Source: Scalesia atractyloides
Taxonomy: Eukaryota; Streptophyta; Magnoliopsida; Asterales; Asteraceae
Reading direction: 5' to 3'
Length of the DNA: 64,000 bases
Assembly (NCBI GenBank): GCA_947069175.1
Contig: CAMTDV010000022.1
Span: 33,481,476 to 33,545,475 of the forward strand
The position numbers and the translations under genes were made by a program. Positions 11,318 through 23,320 of this stretch are shown in pieces; the stretch's first letter is position 1; the number at the start of each line of letters is the position of its first letter. The notes under the pieces are model-generated. The model worked only from the letters and a program-made list of their open reading frames with translations, had not been told where the DNA came from and did not search any database.

Positions 11318-14028
11318 CCTATAATAGAAGGTGGTAAAAATGGGTGTGCCAAGTGATACAAGGCTACAGGTATATCTAGGTAAAAATGGTAAATTTTGGT
11401 ATGATTGCTAAAACTTTTTTCTTAACAGTTATTGTGTCAACTATGATTGCAAAAGTTAATATTATTTATAAAGTAATCTAAGTATTTTGAGTAACGTGAT
11501 TTAAGAGGGTTTCTTCTTAAAAGGTACACTTTGTGCGATTTATATCACTTTGATCTGTTTCACCTACATCCTTTTTAGGCTGCTCTTTAAATTTGTAGTT
11601 GGACCAGTTAGAATTGACACTTCTACTTATGACCAATCCCTTTGGTGCATATGATTAGGTCATTTGGGAGCAGATGGGAAGTGAGCTTGGTTAGAACATA
11701 TCAAATAAAGAAAATTCAGCATTCGAAAATGGATATACCGAAGAAATTCATCTAAGCCACTTTCTGGGGGTATACTAATCCACACCTACAATTGTTGATG
11801 GTGTTGAGTAACCTTGGATTTTGCAAAGATGATCTTTCTCGTGAAATTCATCATTAAATAAACACATTTGGATGCAACCCAGGTATGTCCAATAGTGTTT
11901 CAGATATAGGTTTAATAGATATGTGTTCTTGATGTGGTTTTAATCTTTGGTTTGATATTCCATGTGATTCTTGGGTGTACTAAGTTGGAGGTTTCTGCAA
12001 AGGAGGCAAGCCTTGCTGATGCAAAAAGAGTAAACGGTTGTGGGCTGTTTTTAGTGAGGTAAGTTGTCCGAGGTAAATGTTGCTTTTTAAAACAATTTAC
12101 ATGAATGAATGCTAAAATTTTATTTTTGGTACTTATTTAGAATCAAGTAATAAAAGCAAAGAAGAAGATTGCTAAAGAGAATATACAGAAAGCTGTTGAA
12201 GCTGCCATGGAAAGCGGTAGAAAACTGCCTGTTCTAAAGGGAAGGCTTTCTGCATTTCTCATGTTGGTGTATGGTCTGATGCTGTTTGAAGGGAAGGCTT
12301 TCTCATGTTCTTAGTGGAAGGCTTTCGGCAACTTCTTTGGTATCGAAACACACATAAGAGACCCACACTAGCACCTACTATGTTTGAGACAAGCTGCACT
12401 AATACCACCAAAAGCATGGATAAACGGAATATTTGAGTTTGTGATAGGTAATTTATAGGATATTTTTTGTTTTGTTATTAGAAACCTCATTATGGTTAAT
12501 GTTCTTATGTGTAGTAGTTTTAGGGTATGTTTGTAAGATATTTTTAGTTGCTTCTTATGGTTAACATAATGGTTAAATTACATTTATACATTATTTAATT
12601 AGTCATGTCCTTTGTGTTTGTGCATATATTGGTCTAGTGGCTGGGAGTGCATTATAAGTTACTACAATTTTCTAAGGTAAAGATGTATTTTAGTCAGATG
12701 TTTTGCTCGCCTCTTCACGGGTTGTCACCCCAAATCAATGTATCCTTAACTTCGTTTTGGCGATTTTCACCGTTTAGATTTTAGGTTGTAAGTTTTACGT
12801 TGATTTGTGTGTGCTGTCAACATGTCATGCATTCCTTTCACTTTAGGGATCTATATAATTTACTTATATCACACATTGGAATTTTTCGTGGCTTTTGATG
12901 CTTGAAATAATAGTAAAACAGTTTAGGAGGTTGCATCGTTAAGTGTGCCATGGCCAACTTTTATTTGTTTGACAAAGAGTTCTACTTCATCAGATATAGT
13001 GGTAGACAATTCATGAGGCCGCATTCTTTAGGTCATTGTTTTTTGAAACCATAATTTGCAAAGGGAAAGGGTTTCAATCTTTGAAAGCTTTATATGTCAT
13101 ATGGCATGTCATTCTGAGAAAAGATAAAATCTTGGTCATCAGGAGAAGGTAATTATGCGTAGCCCTTCGAACACTGAAAAACCAGAGTTTCAAGACCTGA
13201 CCAGTGTGACAAGATCCAAGTCAAGTGGAGGTTGCTATGGTTTTGATGAAATTTAGTAAAAAGAAATCAAGTGTTTTAGATGGTGATAGTTTTGAATTCC
13301 AGAATTTTAGTTGTAGGTACTAGCGGGATGGGAATCACACAACTAGACAAGTGGAGCCCAACGTTTTGTTTGAGGAAACTATCATATGAAGAAAAACTTA
13401 AAATAAGAAGGTACATGTTCAAAGAATTTGCGTGTCACGATTCTTTAAGGGAAACTCCGTGTTGATGATGATTCATTTAATCTTGACCTGAACGCGATAA
13501 TCGAGTAAAAAAAAGAAACAAGTAAGAATAATTAAGTTGCAACAAGATTTTAACGTCATTTCAAGGGCTTGGTGGGTATAGACCATGTCACAAAAAGAAT
13601 CATGCTTTCGGGTCCAAAAACGATAACGATGAAAACAGTTTAGAAGGTGATTTTGTACCTACTCGAAACCCAAAATACGATAACAAATTAAGGGCATGAA
13701 TGCCCGATTTGTTATAGGATGTTTAAATCAGGGTAAGCTTTAGGAGTTCACAAGAGGTCTCATTTGATAAACCAAGCAATTGATCAATTTGCAGCTATTG
13801 ATCACGAGGCCCTATCATGTTCGGATATGATTGTTCTCAAACTCCCAGCTCCATAAGAAGACTAGAGTCAAACCGGTTAAACATGTGAACTAACAAAAAG
13901 TTTTGAAAAATATTATGTCAAAACTTTTTTTTTCTTTTTTTGCTGCATATTTCTTATGCTTTGATTTATAGAGGTTAAAATTGTAATTTTTTTATTAATC
14001 AAATTGTTGCTATGTTTCCTAAAAATTA
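11318..14028. other. No recognisable gene; decayed genic or TE sequence
   Basis: Mixed-composition sequence with several exon-like scraps, for example a Lys/Glu-rich helix-forming stretch at about 12140-12240 and a 61-codon frame at 13280-13465. I could not assign any of them. No TIR pair, LTR or promoter could be defined with confidence. It may be the rest of the captured or duplicated segment that carries the SEC5 exons. Confidence 0.4.
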
Positions 14029-14100
14029 TGTGGTGAAGGGGATGAAGACGTCAGCCATCTCTTCACCTCATTCTATGTTGCATCGATCATCTGGCAGAAG
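14029..14100 (+). pseudogene. LINE reverse-transcriptase C-terminal (zf-RVT) scrap
   Basis: A short frame reads ..GDEDVSHLFTSFYVASIIWQK, resembling the block after the RT domain in plant L1-type LINEs (zinc-binding region; usually E.xxHLFxxCxxASxxW). The expected cysteines are changed (Phe in place of Cys). Too short and decayed to delimit the parent element. Confidence 0.4.
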
Positions 14101-14146
14101 GTAAGTATTTGATATAAAGTTCTAAATATATTTGTCTTCAATGTTA

Positions 14147-14461
14147 GAGATCTTATTAGGAAATGAGTTTCAATTTGTGTGTGTTTTTGTGTGAAATTAT
14201 GAAATGTTAGTGAACTTAATGAATCATAAATGAGAATAAAATGAATTGCAGCGGAATTAAACACACACACAAATTTGGAAAGTTTCCAAAATGTTTTCAA
14301 TTCAATAATTAGAGATCTTATTAGGATATGAGTTTCAATTTGTGTGTTTTTGTGTGAAATTATGAAATGTTAGTGAATGTAATGAATCATAAATGAGAAT
14401 AAGATGAATTGCAGTGGAATTAAACACACACACAAATTTGGAAAGTTTTCAATTCAATAAT
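14147..14461. repeat. About 150-bp direct duplication inside the Sirevirus LTR
   Basis: 14147-14309 and 14310-14461 are near-identical direct copies. Both contain GAGTTTCAATTTGTGTG, an AATGAATCATAAATGAGAAT block, AATTAAACACACACACAAA and TTTGGAAAGTTT. They differ by a few substitutions and short indels, which points to a tandem duplication within the LTR. Confidence 0.85.
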
Positions 14462-14493
14462 CAAAAGATTACAAATTACAAATATGACTTTCA

Positions 14494-14504
14494 CTCCCCC
14501 TCAG
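14494..14504 (-). other. Polypurine tract of the first Sirevirus
   Basis: CTGAGGGGGAG on the minus strand immediately precedes the TG of the 3' LTR at 14493, the expected plus-strand priming site of an LTR retroelement. Confidence 0.5.
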
Positions 14505-14939
14505 CCTGATCACACAACTTTTGTTTGTACAAAAGGAATGTCGAGTGATAATTAGATCTCTAACAGGTCAGTTCTATTTATACAAGTACAAACATCTGTT
14601 AGCAATCAGGGTTGGCATCACCCTAAAAGCGACATCTAACATGGGTAACAGAACATATTCCTAAGATATTAGAAACATCTGATTAACCTCTATTCTAAGA
14701 ATCCTAGACACTGTTTTACAAATATTGTTACATTGATATCATCTATTTTGGAAACCTCTGTTTATGTGTACCAAACATCTATTCAGGCCTTAACGGATGT
14801 TTGGTCTTCTAATCAGTGCTTTATCAAACAGAGCTTTAGTCTTGATCAACAGAGTTTTCATTTCATCAACAGATCTTTGAGTCTTCAAACAAATGCACTG
14901 TTAGTGTTCAAGATTCACTTTCTTTGGGTGAAGGTGGCA

Positions 14940-17900
14940 TGCCTAAGATTTTACCAATGAGATCTGCAGGGTTTGTGTCTGGATATCCATACATGAGCTC
15001 ATTTCTGATGCCTTCTTTCTGTAGAAGTCTTGATACATCTTCATATCTTCCCCTGGCATCTCTTTTCGTCTTTTTAGATAGCTTCTTACAGCTGAGGAGA
15101 TGTTTTTGGAACCTCAGTTGGATCAACCAGTGCTTTGATTGGAAAGTCTACCTGATCATAGACATGCTTTCTTTGGAGAGAAGGATCTTTTTCTCTTAGA
15201 ACTTCTAACTTTTTATAGTTTTCAGTGATTGTTGATTCATCCCATCAAGCCATTGATCTCATAGTTCCAAAGTTAGCAGCAACTGTTTCTTCCTTCATCC
15301 TCTTTAACTATTTTATCATTTGACCTTATGCCTGATTTCCAGTCTGGAGGTGTAGGTTTGAGCTATAGGTTGAGAAGCAACTTTTCATATTTCATCTAAT
15401 AAGGCTTCAGTTGACCACTCTAAGAATTGAGCTTTGGTCGCTTTGTATGGCTTGATTTTCATGATGTGTTTCAAGTAGTATTCTCTCAAGGTCTTTTTAA
15501 GATTAGGATATTTGATTAGGACATGAGAGAGATTGTTGCAGACATCTTTAACATAATATTCAAGAGTATTCACTTCTTCGGAACTCTTCAAATAAGATCT
15601 GATGTGCCTCTTTGTCATCCTTTCATTTGCTTCTGTCAGCAACTATTTCTTCTACATGCTTTATCTTCAAATCCTAGTATTCTTTGACATTATAGGCTTT
15701 GGGAAGTTCTGGAGAGATGGAAATGTGAGCTGACTTGAATCACTTGTGGAGTAAAAAGACTGTAATTCTGCTGTTGTAGTGGTTAGCTCCAATGGGTGTT
15801 ATGTGATAATTAAGGTTGTGGTTGTTGATGGATTGTTGTGGTAGTGATATGGGAATGGATTTTGAAGTGGTGGTGATTTGTTTTGTGGTTTATGGAAGTG
15901 ACGTGGTGGTTTTGATTGGTGAGGCTTAAGGAGTTTCTTCATCATCATCTTGAATGATGAATTTTGATCTTCTAGCTCTGGTATATGGAATGAGTGTTTT
16001 TGTTGGAGGTGTGGAAGTGTGAGATGGAGGTTTTCTTTTTAGGATACCTGCAGGAACCTTTTGAGAAATAGGTTTGATAGGTTCTGAAATGGTGACAAAT
16101 GTTGTTGAGTTTGTAACATCTGTTTGCACTTTTGTAGTGACAGATGTGTGATGGTGTGGGAAATGAATTAATGAGTAGTGGTTTGAGATAATGGAACAAT
16201 GGTAGTTGTAGCAAATCTTTGAGACACTGATGTAACAATGCTTTTTACTTGTCTTGCAGGCTGTCTTCTTGTAGGTGCATCTGTAGATGTACCCAAGTTT
16301 TGTGGAATTCTCTGCTTTTCCAACTTTTCTTGCACTACTAGAGCATCTTTTGCCTCTCTTGTATCTCTTCTCTTTTCCTTCTCTAGGGCATCCTCCTTTG
16401 TCTTTTTGGCTATAGACATGTCCGACTTCTTTTGAGCTTTCTTGACCAGAGAAGGTAGTTTTCTCATTCCTTCCGATTCTCTCTGTTTTTGGCATCATCA
16501 TCATCATCATCAGGAAACCTGGATTTTGGAGCAGAGCTTGTTGTTTGAAGAAGATGATCTTTGATGGCTTTTATATCTTGTATCTTTGTACCTGGCATCA
16601 ACCATGTTTCTGATCAACTCCATATGCACGTTGTGAGTGGCATCTGCAGAGTGATTTTGAAGTTGAAAATATAGTTGAGCATGGGTCCATATCTCTTTGG
16701 CAATATCTACATTTGTTGGTGGAGTTTTTGAATTTTATACCAAGATTTTCAGCATATCCTTAACTTTTTCAATTGAGGATTCCATCTTAGTGACTCTCTC
16801 CGTCAATTCCTGGTATCTTAATCCATCACCTAAGTTAATAGGATCATTTGAATTCCCACCAGAGGTGGTTGTATTTGGTTTTGAACCAAATACCCCTTGT
16901 TCTTGGTTCTATAACTTCCAACGGTTAAAGAGTGTACTATTGTAGACTCAAAAGTCGTTGCCTTCAAGGAAGTCTTAAAGATGTTACCAATGTCCAACTG
17001 TGAGACTGTGGTCCCTATTAGTGGCTGGTTCACTTGAAAAACCTACAAGAGTCACTTGTGCTTCAAGAGGTGTAACATCCTTGCTAGTGGGAGAGCAATG
17101 AATTCTAGACTTGAACTAGTCACGTGTTGGAGCATACTCTCAGTGATGAGTGGTTGAGAGGAACTAGTTTTATTCAAGTCAGATTCTTCAATTTCATCAG
17201 CCTTGGGAGAAGGGCTTGAGTATAGATGTTCAAGTGGATCATCTAACTCATTGCTTGGTTCCCTTATGCTTACAACACTATCCTTTTGTGAGGATATGTG
17301 AGGAGTGTGGATGGGTTGAGATGTTTGCATCTATCGGGAAGAAGTATCAATAGATGTTTCAAGTTGCATATGTGTTACAACAAATCTATCTGGCATCTCA
17401 TCCTCCAACGATACCCTTCAAGTGCGTTTGACTTTTGGAATGGGAGTAGATGATGTGGGAATTTCTTGTATGAGTTCCACAATGGTGGGTTATGCATTTT
17501 CGTCACCAGGAGTAGTGAGCTCAGCAACAGATATTGAGACAATAGATGTTACCTCATTTTCTGAAACAATTTGTTCTTTAACATTTTCATGAGTTTTAGT
17601 AGTCATCATGCGAATAAATGTTTCATTTGAAAGGTTTCACCTTGTTCAAACACATTTTGTGCCAAAACCTTTTGTAGATAAAATCTTAGAAGCCTTGGAT
17701 ACATGATAAGCCTTTGGCAGAGCGTTTCTTAATGACTTTCACATTTTCTACCAAATCCATTAATAAAGTTTGGGATAACTTGTAATTTGAGTTTGACAAA
17801 ATAGCATATTCTAGGTACAGAGTTTTTAAGGGAATTTTATTAAAGGAAGTGGTTTTTGCTGAGTGACATATCAATGGGGTATGGAAGGAAAACTTCATAG

Positions 17901-18512
17901 TTGGTGGGAAGTGTGGTTTTAAAATTTTGGCTCCCACCATTTATGTGTCATATCTCTTTCAATGAACTCAATGTGTAGATCATTTTTAGAGAAAGATTCT
18001 ATACCTGACACAACGTTGAGGTTGAATATGGTGGAAAGTGTGTGTGGGTTTTATCTCGATATCTACACCATCAACTTTGGAGATTATGGTAAAGGGCTTT
18101 TAATCTCGTAGTAGAAAACTTGAGTTTGCCCAGAACTTTTGCATAGTCTCAACATGGATGGGTGCTTCAGCAATTAAGATGGTGTGATGTTTGAATGCTT
18201 GTAGAATGTCGATGATGGGATGGAAAACTCAAGATTTGTGTCATGTTTGACAAGATATGGAAGGTAGTTGTGTGGAGATTTGAGTGCTAGTGCCATGATG
18301 ATCGAAGAAGGATGATGAGTTTTGAAGAGCAATTTGTTGTGTGATCTTATAGGTTTTTTATTTTGAAAGCGTGAGTGAAAACGCTGATGGATGAGGGTTT
18401 TTATAGGGTTTTGAAAAAGTGATGCTGGTGTGGACATAGATCTGTTTTTAAAACGGAGTGGCATGCATCTGTTTATCCTTTTCAAAGGTCTGTTTTCAAA
18501 AGTTTGTTTCAT
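14940..18512 (-). pseudogene. Env-like ORF of the first Sirevirus, decayed
   Basis: A chain of minus-strand frames lies downstream of Copia pol. A plausible start is the Met at 18296 (MALALKSPHNYLPYL). Next comes MVGAKILKPHFPP.. (17940-17686), an acidic Ser/Pro-rich part (17330-17052), a Lys/Glu-rich helical part (16467-16168), a Pro/Thr-rich stretch ending in DDDEETP (to 15926) and a helical block TEANERMTKRHIRSYLK (15642-15385). This resembles the env-like frames found after pol in Sireviruses of the daisy family. No signal peptide or membrane segment is evident. More than ten stops or frame shifts separate the blocks, so it is not functional. Confidence 0.55.
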
Positions 18513-18839
18513 TTAGTAAACCTCTATTTTAGAGATGGTAACCTCTATTTGATGTCAACAGAGGTTAGAAATGAAAAACAGTGGATGTAAACAAATGATA
18601 GAATAAACAAAGGTTACTTGTGCAACGTGGTAGACTTTGGTCAAATAGACTTTAGAACCACTAAAACAATGGTTTTGCTCTTTTAAACAGAGTGTTAGTT
18701 TTAATGGTTTTTAAAACAACATTTCAATGTGTTTAACAAAAAAAGTTTGATATTTTAAAACAACATGTTAATGATTATGTTACGAAGACTCAAAATTTCA
18801 CTTTTCAATCCATGTTTATTATCCTAATTCTAGAGACCA

Positions 18840-19641
18840 GGTTTTCAAAAGTAGTTGTATCTAAAGCTTTTGTAAGAACATCTGCTAGCTGATCTTCAGT
18901 AGGAACATGATGGATGGAAATCAAACATTTTATCATAACAATCTCTTATAAAGAGACGATGGATGTCGATATGCTTTGTTTTGGAATGTGACACAGGATT
19001 CTTGATAATGTTTTTAGCTGCTTGGCTGTCCAATTTTAATGGTGTCTTTAAAGCAATTATCCCAAAATTAAGTAGTTGGTTTTGAAACCACAAAAGTTGG
19101 GTTGTGCAACTTGAAGTAGCAATGTACTATGCCTTTGCTGTAGAGTTTGAAACTGTTATTTGCTTTTTTGCTTTGCCAAGAAACCAAGGCATTGCCAAGG
19201 AATTGACATCCTCCTGGTGTGGACTTTCTTGTGTGTGGCAACTAGCAAAATCACTATCTGAATAACCTGAAAGCTCAATCTTTCTATTAGAAGGATACTA
19301 GATACTAAGTGTGGGGTGCACCTTTAAGGTATTTGAATATCCTTTTCACAACTATCAAATGAGACTTCCTAGGTGATGCTTAGTATCTAGCACAGACATA
19401 AGTAGCAAACTTAATATCGGATCTTGATGTAGTTAAGTACATCAAGGACCTAATCATACATCTGTAAAGTGTCTAGTCTACCAACTCATCTTTCTCATCG
19501 GTAATGAAAGGTTTGCTTGTATACATAAGAGTGTAGCATGGTTTACAGTCATTCATACCAAATTTCTTCAAAGATGTTATAACATTTTTCTTTTGATTAA
19601 TGAAAGTTCCATTTTCTTGTTGTTTTACTTGAAATCCAAGA
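18840..19641 (-). pseudogene. Copia RT tail and RNase H of the first Sirevirus
   Basis: Minus-strand translation in several frames gives late RT and RNase H features: GFQVKQQENGTFINQKK near 19620, a YLTTSRSDI-like block near 19440, and SKTKHIDIHRLFIRDCYDK at about 18975-18920. The last is the conserved Copia RNase H tail motif. The gene is truncated on the right by the LTR starting at 19642 and is full of stops. Confidence 0.75.
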
Positions 19642-20026
19642 TGTGGAAGGATCGCTCTCCTCCGAAAGCACAGGACCCGACTTGAGCTAATTAACGTGCA
19701 CGGAATTCATCATTAACTAGTTGACAATGATAGATATACTATTTCAATGCCTTTGCTTCATTAATCTTGAATAAACATTTAAAGATCAGAGACAAAACTG
19801 ACAGTGCTTCGCCTTACAATAAAAAAACAGCTAAGGACTCAACACCCCTGCTCGGCTATTTATAGACATGGCAGCTTCGCACAAGGGTGTTGTGCCACTT
19901 CGTACGAGGTGCAATTTGTACGAAGTGGCCCATATACATACCAAACGACATAAAATCTAACATTTAAGCCCTATTACATATACGACATGACCCTAAGACG
20001 TAGGCTCTAGACATTCTGCACCAACA
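19642..20026 (-). mobile_element. 3' LTR of the second minus-strand Sirevirus
   Basis: On the minus strand the LTR begins TGTTGGTGCAG at 20026, preceded by a purine tract (CCAAGGGGGATT, about 20039-20028), and ends TTCCACA at 19642, which gives a 385-bp repeat with TG..CA ends. It contains a TATA box (CTATAAATAGC near 19860) and a leader. The sequence left of 19642 is the pol of the older Sirevirus, so the second element is nested in it. Confidence 0.7.
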
Positions 20027-22927
20027 AATCCCCCTTGGATATTGCCACAGTCTTGGTAAGTCTTCAAAAACATCAAAAGATCTATGAGAGAAGGTCTGTT
20101 GTAGGTATCACCATACTGAAATCTTCTCAATGATGCCTTTCTGACAACTTCAGCAATTCTTGCTTCTTTTCTCTCTTGCTTCCGTTGTTCTTTGCCTTCA
20201 AGCTTTTTCAGTCTGAATTCCATATCTTTCCTGGATTAATATCGTTAGCATAACAAACATTGATAACATGCTGGAACTGCAACGCTGGCACTTTGTCTTT
20301 TTCTTCAAAACTAATCTTGCTGTAGAATAGACATTCTATATCCTTCTTCGAGCAGTTTACTAGCCACATTGGGTCTAGTATTCGAATTCCCCTCCATAAA
20401 CCATATATTCTTTTGTGCGCAATCACAATTCTTCAGTGATTTTCTAGGAATCATCATCATGTTCTACACAAATCATTGCTTCTCCTGTTTGAGAGTCATA
20501 ATGCCACCACTTGAATAGTTTATGGAAATCTTGTTGAATCTTTATCAGTGGCATATTCTTCACAGCACGTGGCTGCTTCACTATCAACGTAACATCTTTC
20601 TGTTTCGTTACTGGATCAAACTTGATAACTCTTCGTGGAATATGCGGCTTCCAATATCTAAAACCATGTACAGCTTCAAACTTTATCAATTTCCACAGAC
20701 ATTGATCATGAAACTTCATCTTGAGCTTGTGACTCTTCGTTTAGCCTAACTCTGCAATATCCCGAAATGGCAACGTTTTGATGTCACTCAAGTACCTGAA
20801 GTACTGAACACTGAACTCTCTCTTTATCACATAGACGTTCAGCTCCTCTATCCAACCCCAGCTTAGAATATTCCCAAAAGATTTGTCTGGATCACTCGTA
20901 AAGAAAGCCAGTGGACGTTTGAACTTTCTTTCTTGTGGCATCTCCTTGAACCAATACTTCTTTGCTGCTGCAATCTCTTCAGATAGACGTTTAGGCACGT
21001 TTCCTTCTTTCACACTTTCCTCGACCTTTCTTCTTAACAAATCATCATTCGCTTCAGAAAACAACTCTTCAAAGGTTGGGAAGTCATCTGTTCCTTCACT
21101 AGAATATTTAGCATTAGCATCATCATCAGAATCATCCTCCATGACAACCCTGCCGTAATCATCAGCCTCTAACACAGACTTATAAAGACAACCATTAGGC
21201 TGTGAAGCACTAATGTTGTTTAATTCATCTTCAAAATCATATACAAAGGATTCTTCGTCTACACCTAACATTTTGGCCATTTCTTCCTTAGTGTAGTTAT
21301 CTGCATCGTGTTCCAGATAGAAAACCCTTGGTTTTTACACATCAGGAACCACCGATATTGGAATAGCTATGAGGATTCCTGACTGCTCAGCTTCATTCAC
21401 AGGGTCCTTCGTCTCCCCCTGTCTTTGGGCATCTTTTTCTTGATTAACTGAATCATTTAAGAAGGCATCATAGTCAAAGGATTCATTAATCTTCACAGGT
21501 TCAACAATCAACCATGTCCCCTTGATCATTATCATCATTGTTGCCCTGATCATCATTGTTTTTCTTATCATCATCCTTTTCCTCATCGTCTTTATCACCA
21601 TCATCTTCATCAGCATCATCATCATTCTCATCGAATGCGTCAATCTTTGCGTACATTCTCTTTCTATCCAAGATTTTCTGCCTTAATGTCATGTTAGACA
21701 CATCAACTGGTCCACCAATAAGTACAAAATTCACCGGCCCAGATTTAGCATCAGGTGAAGTAGGCTCAATGATAGGCACTGCATCAATCTTCTTACCTTT
21801 ACCAGTTGTTGCAACATCTTCCTCTACCCTTTTTGCCCTTTCAGTAGCTCTCAACTTTGCTTCTTCGATCTCTATCTCATCATGTTCAGCTGCAGAATTG
21901 ATATCATATCTCTTGTGTAGCGCTTTGAACAACATATCAAACTTCTTAGCATTCTCTATCTTCTTAGTCTCCAAATCTTTAACCACCAGATGTAACCTTT
22001 CGTTCTCAGCAGTAAGCATAGATAGCAAGTGCATGTTCTCTGTTTCAAGTTGTTTGATGGTAGCATCATGTTCTTTAATCTTGTTCTCTAGATCACCTAT
22101 CTTTGCATTATTATCCACCAACACAGCCAGCAACGCTTCCAACCTGTGCTTATCTTCTTCAAGAAACTTGATTCGACTTTCATATTCTTTCATCTTGGTC
22201 TCTATCTCATTAATCTTGTCATCATTGAACATGTCTGCATCAAACCCTTGTGAGAATCGAATATCACCAAAATCATCTGGAAATTTATCAGCCAATGAAC
22301 GTCTTGGACCAGATTGTGGTGTAGAGCGTTGTTGAATAGGGGGTGTCGGCTACTTTGGTGGTGTTGGTTGTGGAGGTGTATATGTTATGGTGATAGAGGA
22401 TCTGGTGGTGATAGAGGGGGAATAACAGGAGTTTGTGGTGGCTGTTGTGGTGGAAGTTGTGGTGATTTTGGTGGTGGTGGAATAACTGCTTCAACATTTT
22501 CAGTAGAAGCAACCACCTCAGGTATCTTCCTGGCCCTTTTGTACTTTGGACATGCTTTTCTGGCCGTAGGAGATCCTGCTGTCTTTTTCTGTGTTTCTGG
22601 CTTGCTTTTGACTCTTCGAACTTTCTAAGTAGGCCTTTCTGTAGATTCTTCAATCTTTGGTTCAGATGGAACATATGGTTCATCATCGTCTTCCACCATT
22701 TTCTTCTTCTTTTCTTCCATTCGTTCTCTTTCTTCTTTGTCAGCAGCAGCTATTCGTAAATCAAAACTATCATCTAAAGCCTCTCCACTATTACCTTCAA
22801 CTACCTTTTCAGTTTCAGCTACAACTTTAATCACATTCACCTCTTCGTTATCAGAAGTAACAGAGAGTACATCTTTATGTGCTGTTTCAGCTACTGGTTC
22901 AGCTACTGGTTCATTTACAAGTGTTTC
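19993..22927 (-). pseudogene. Env-like ORF of the second Sirevirus, C-terminal part
   Basis: Read leftward on the minus strand from the chromovirus insertion at 22928, the frame has an acidic and Lys-rich section (22963-22625), a Pro-rich linker, then a 264-codon block (22295-21501). That block is a long coiled coil (IKFLEEDKHRLEALLAVL.. through about residue 120) ending in an Asp-rich tail. The next block (21280-20741) contains FPTFEELF and ERKFKRPLAFFTSDPDKS. The following blocks (20719-20444 and 20426-20208) carry FRYWKPHIPRRVIKFDPVT and ILDPMWLVNCSKKDIECLF, and the last (20223-19993) is basic. The block order matches env-like frames of daisy-family Sireviruses as I remember them. The frame runs through the purine tract into the LTR. 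Several frameshifts separate the blocks. Confidence 0.6.
22923..22927. repeat. Target-site duplication, left copy (gtttc)
   Basis: gtttc precedes the first LTR (TGTGACATCC at 22928) and recurs directly after the last base of the second LTR (34693-34697). A perfect 5-bp duplication marks the Tekay insertion. Confidence 0.95.
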
Positions 22928-23311
22928 TGTGACATCCCGGTTTTTCGGATAACTTAAACGCAATACTTGTCGAATAAATTATATGCTACGTATTAAACGT
23001 GTACGAGTTAGTGAATACGTGATGTGCGATTATGTGATTGTTTTAGTTATAAAATAATTATGGTAAATATGTACACGAACCGAACCGAATCGCGACACGA
23101 ACCAAACCTTAAACTCCTTGTGACTCTAGGAGTGAACCGAGTTCAAGCCCAAACCGCAAACCCATTGTGTGCAAACCCGAACCACAAACCCATTGTGTGC
23201 AACCCAAACCTTAAACCCAAGTCTTCGGCCGCAAGATCAAACCCAAACAGAACCAACCCAAGTCCTCGGCCACGAGCTCAAACCAAAACCGTAACCCTTA
23301 TCACTTTGCGC

Positions 23312-23320
23312 CTATATATA
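23312..23320 (+). promoter_or_regulatory. TATA box of the Tekay 5' LTR
   Basis: CTATATATA in CTATATATACTAGCC, about 385 bp into the LTR, followed by a probable transcript start and leader. The same sequence is at 32199-32207 in the 3' LTR. Confidence 0.6.

Larger units (their letters stand above)
14110..19641 (-). mobile_element. 3' half of a minus-strand Sirevirus-type Copia element
   Basis: Read on the minus strand from 19641, the order is the end of pol (RT tail and RNase H, to about 18840), a long decayed env-like frame (about 18300-14940), a polypurine tract (14504-14494) and a 3' LTR starting TGAAAG at 14493. A large env-like frame after pol is characteristic of the Sirevirus (Maximus/SIRE) branch of Copia. 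The 5' half is absent because another Sirevirus LTR sits at 19642. Many frame breaks show that this is an old copy. Confidence 0.65.

Noticed and set aside
21556..22335. 259-codon Ser-rich plus-strand frame
   Set aside because: It is the complement of the coiled-coil env-like frame on the minus strand, and the Ser-rich composition follows from that.
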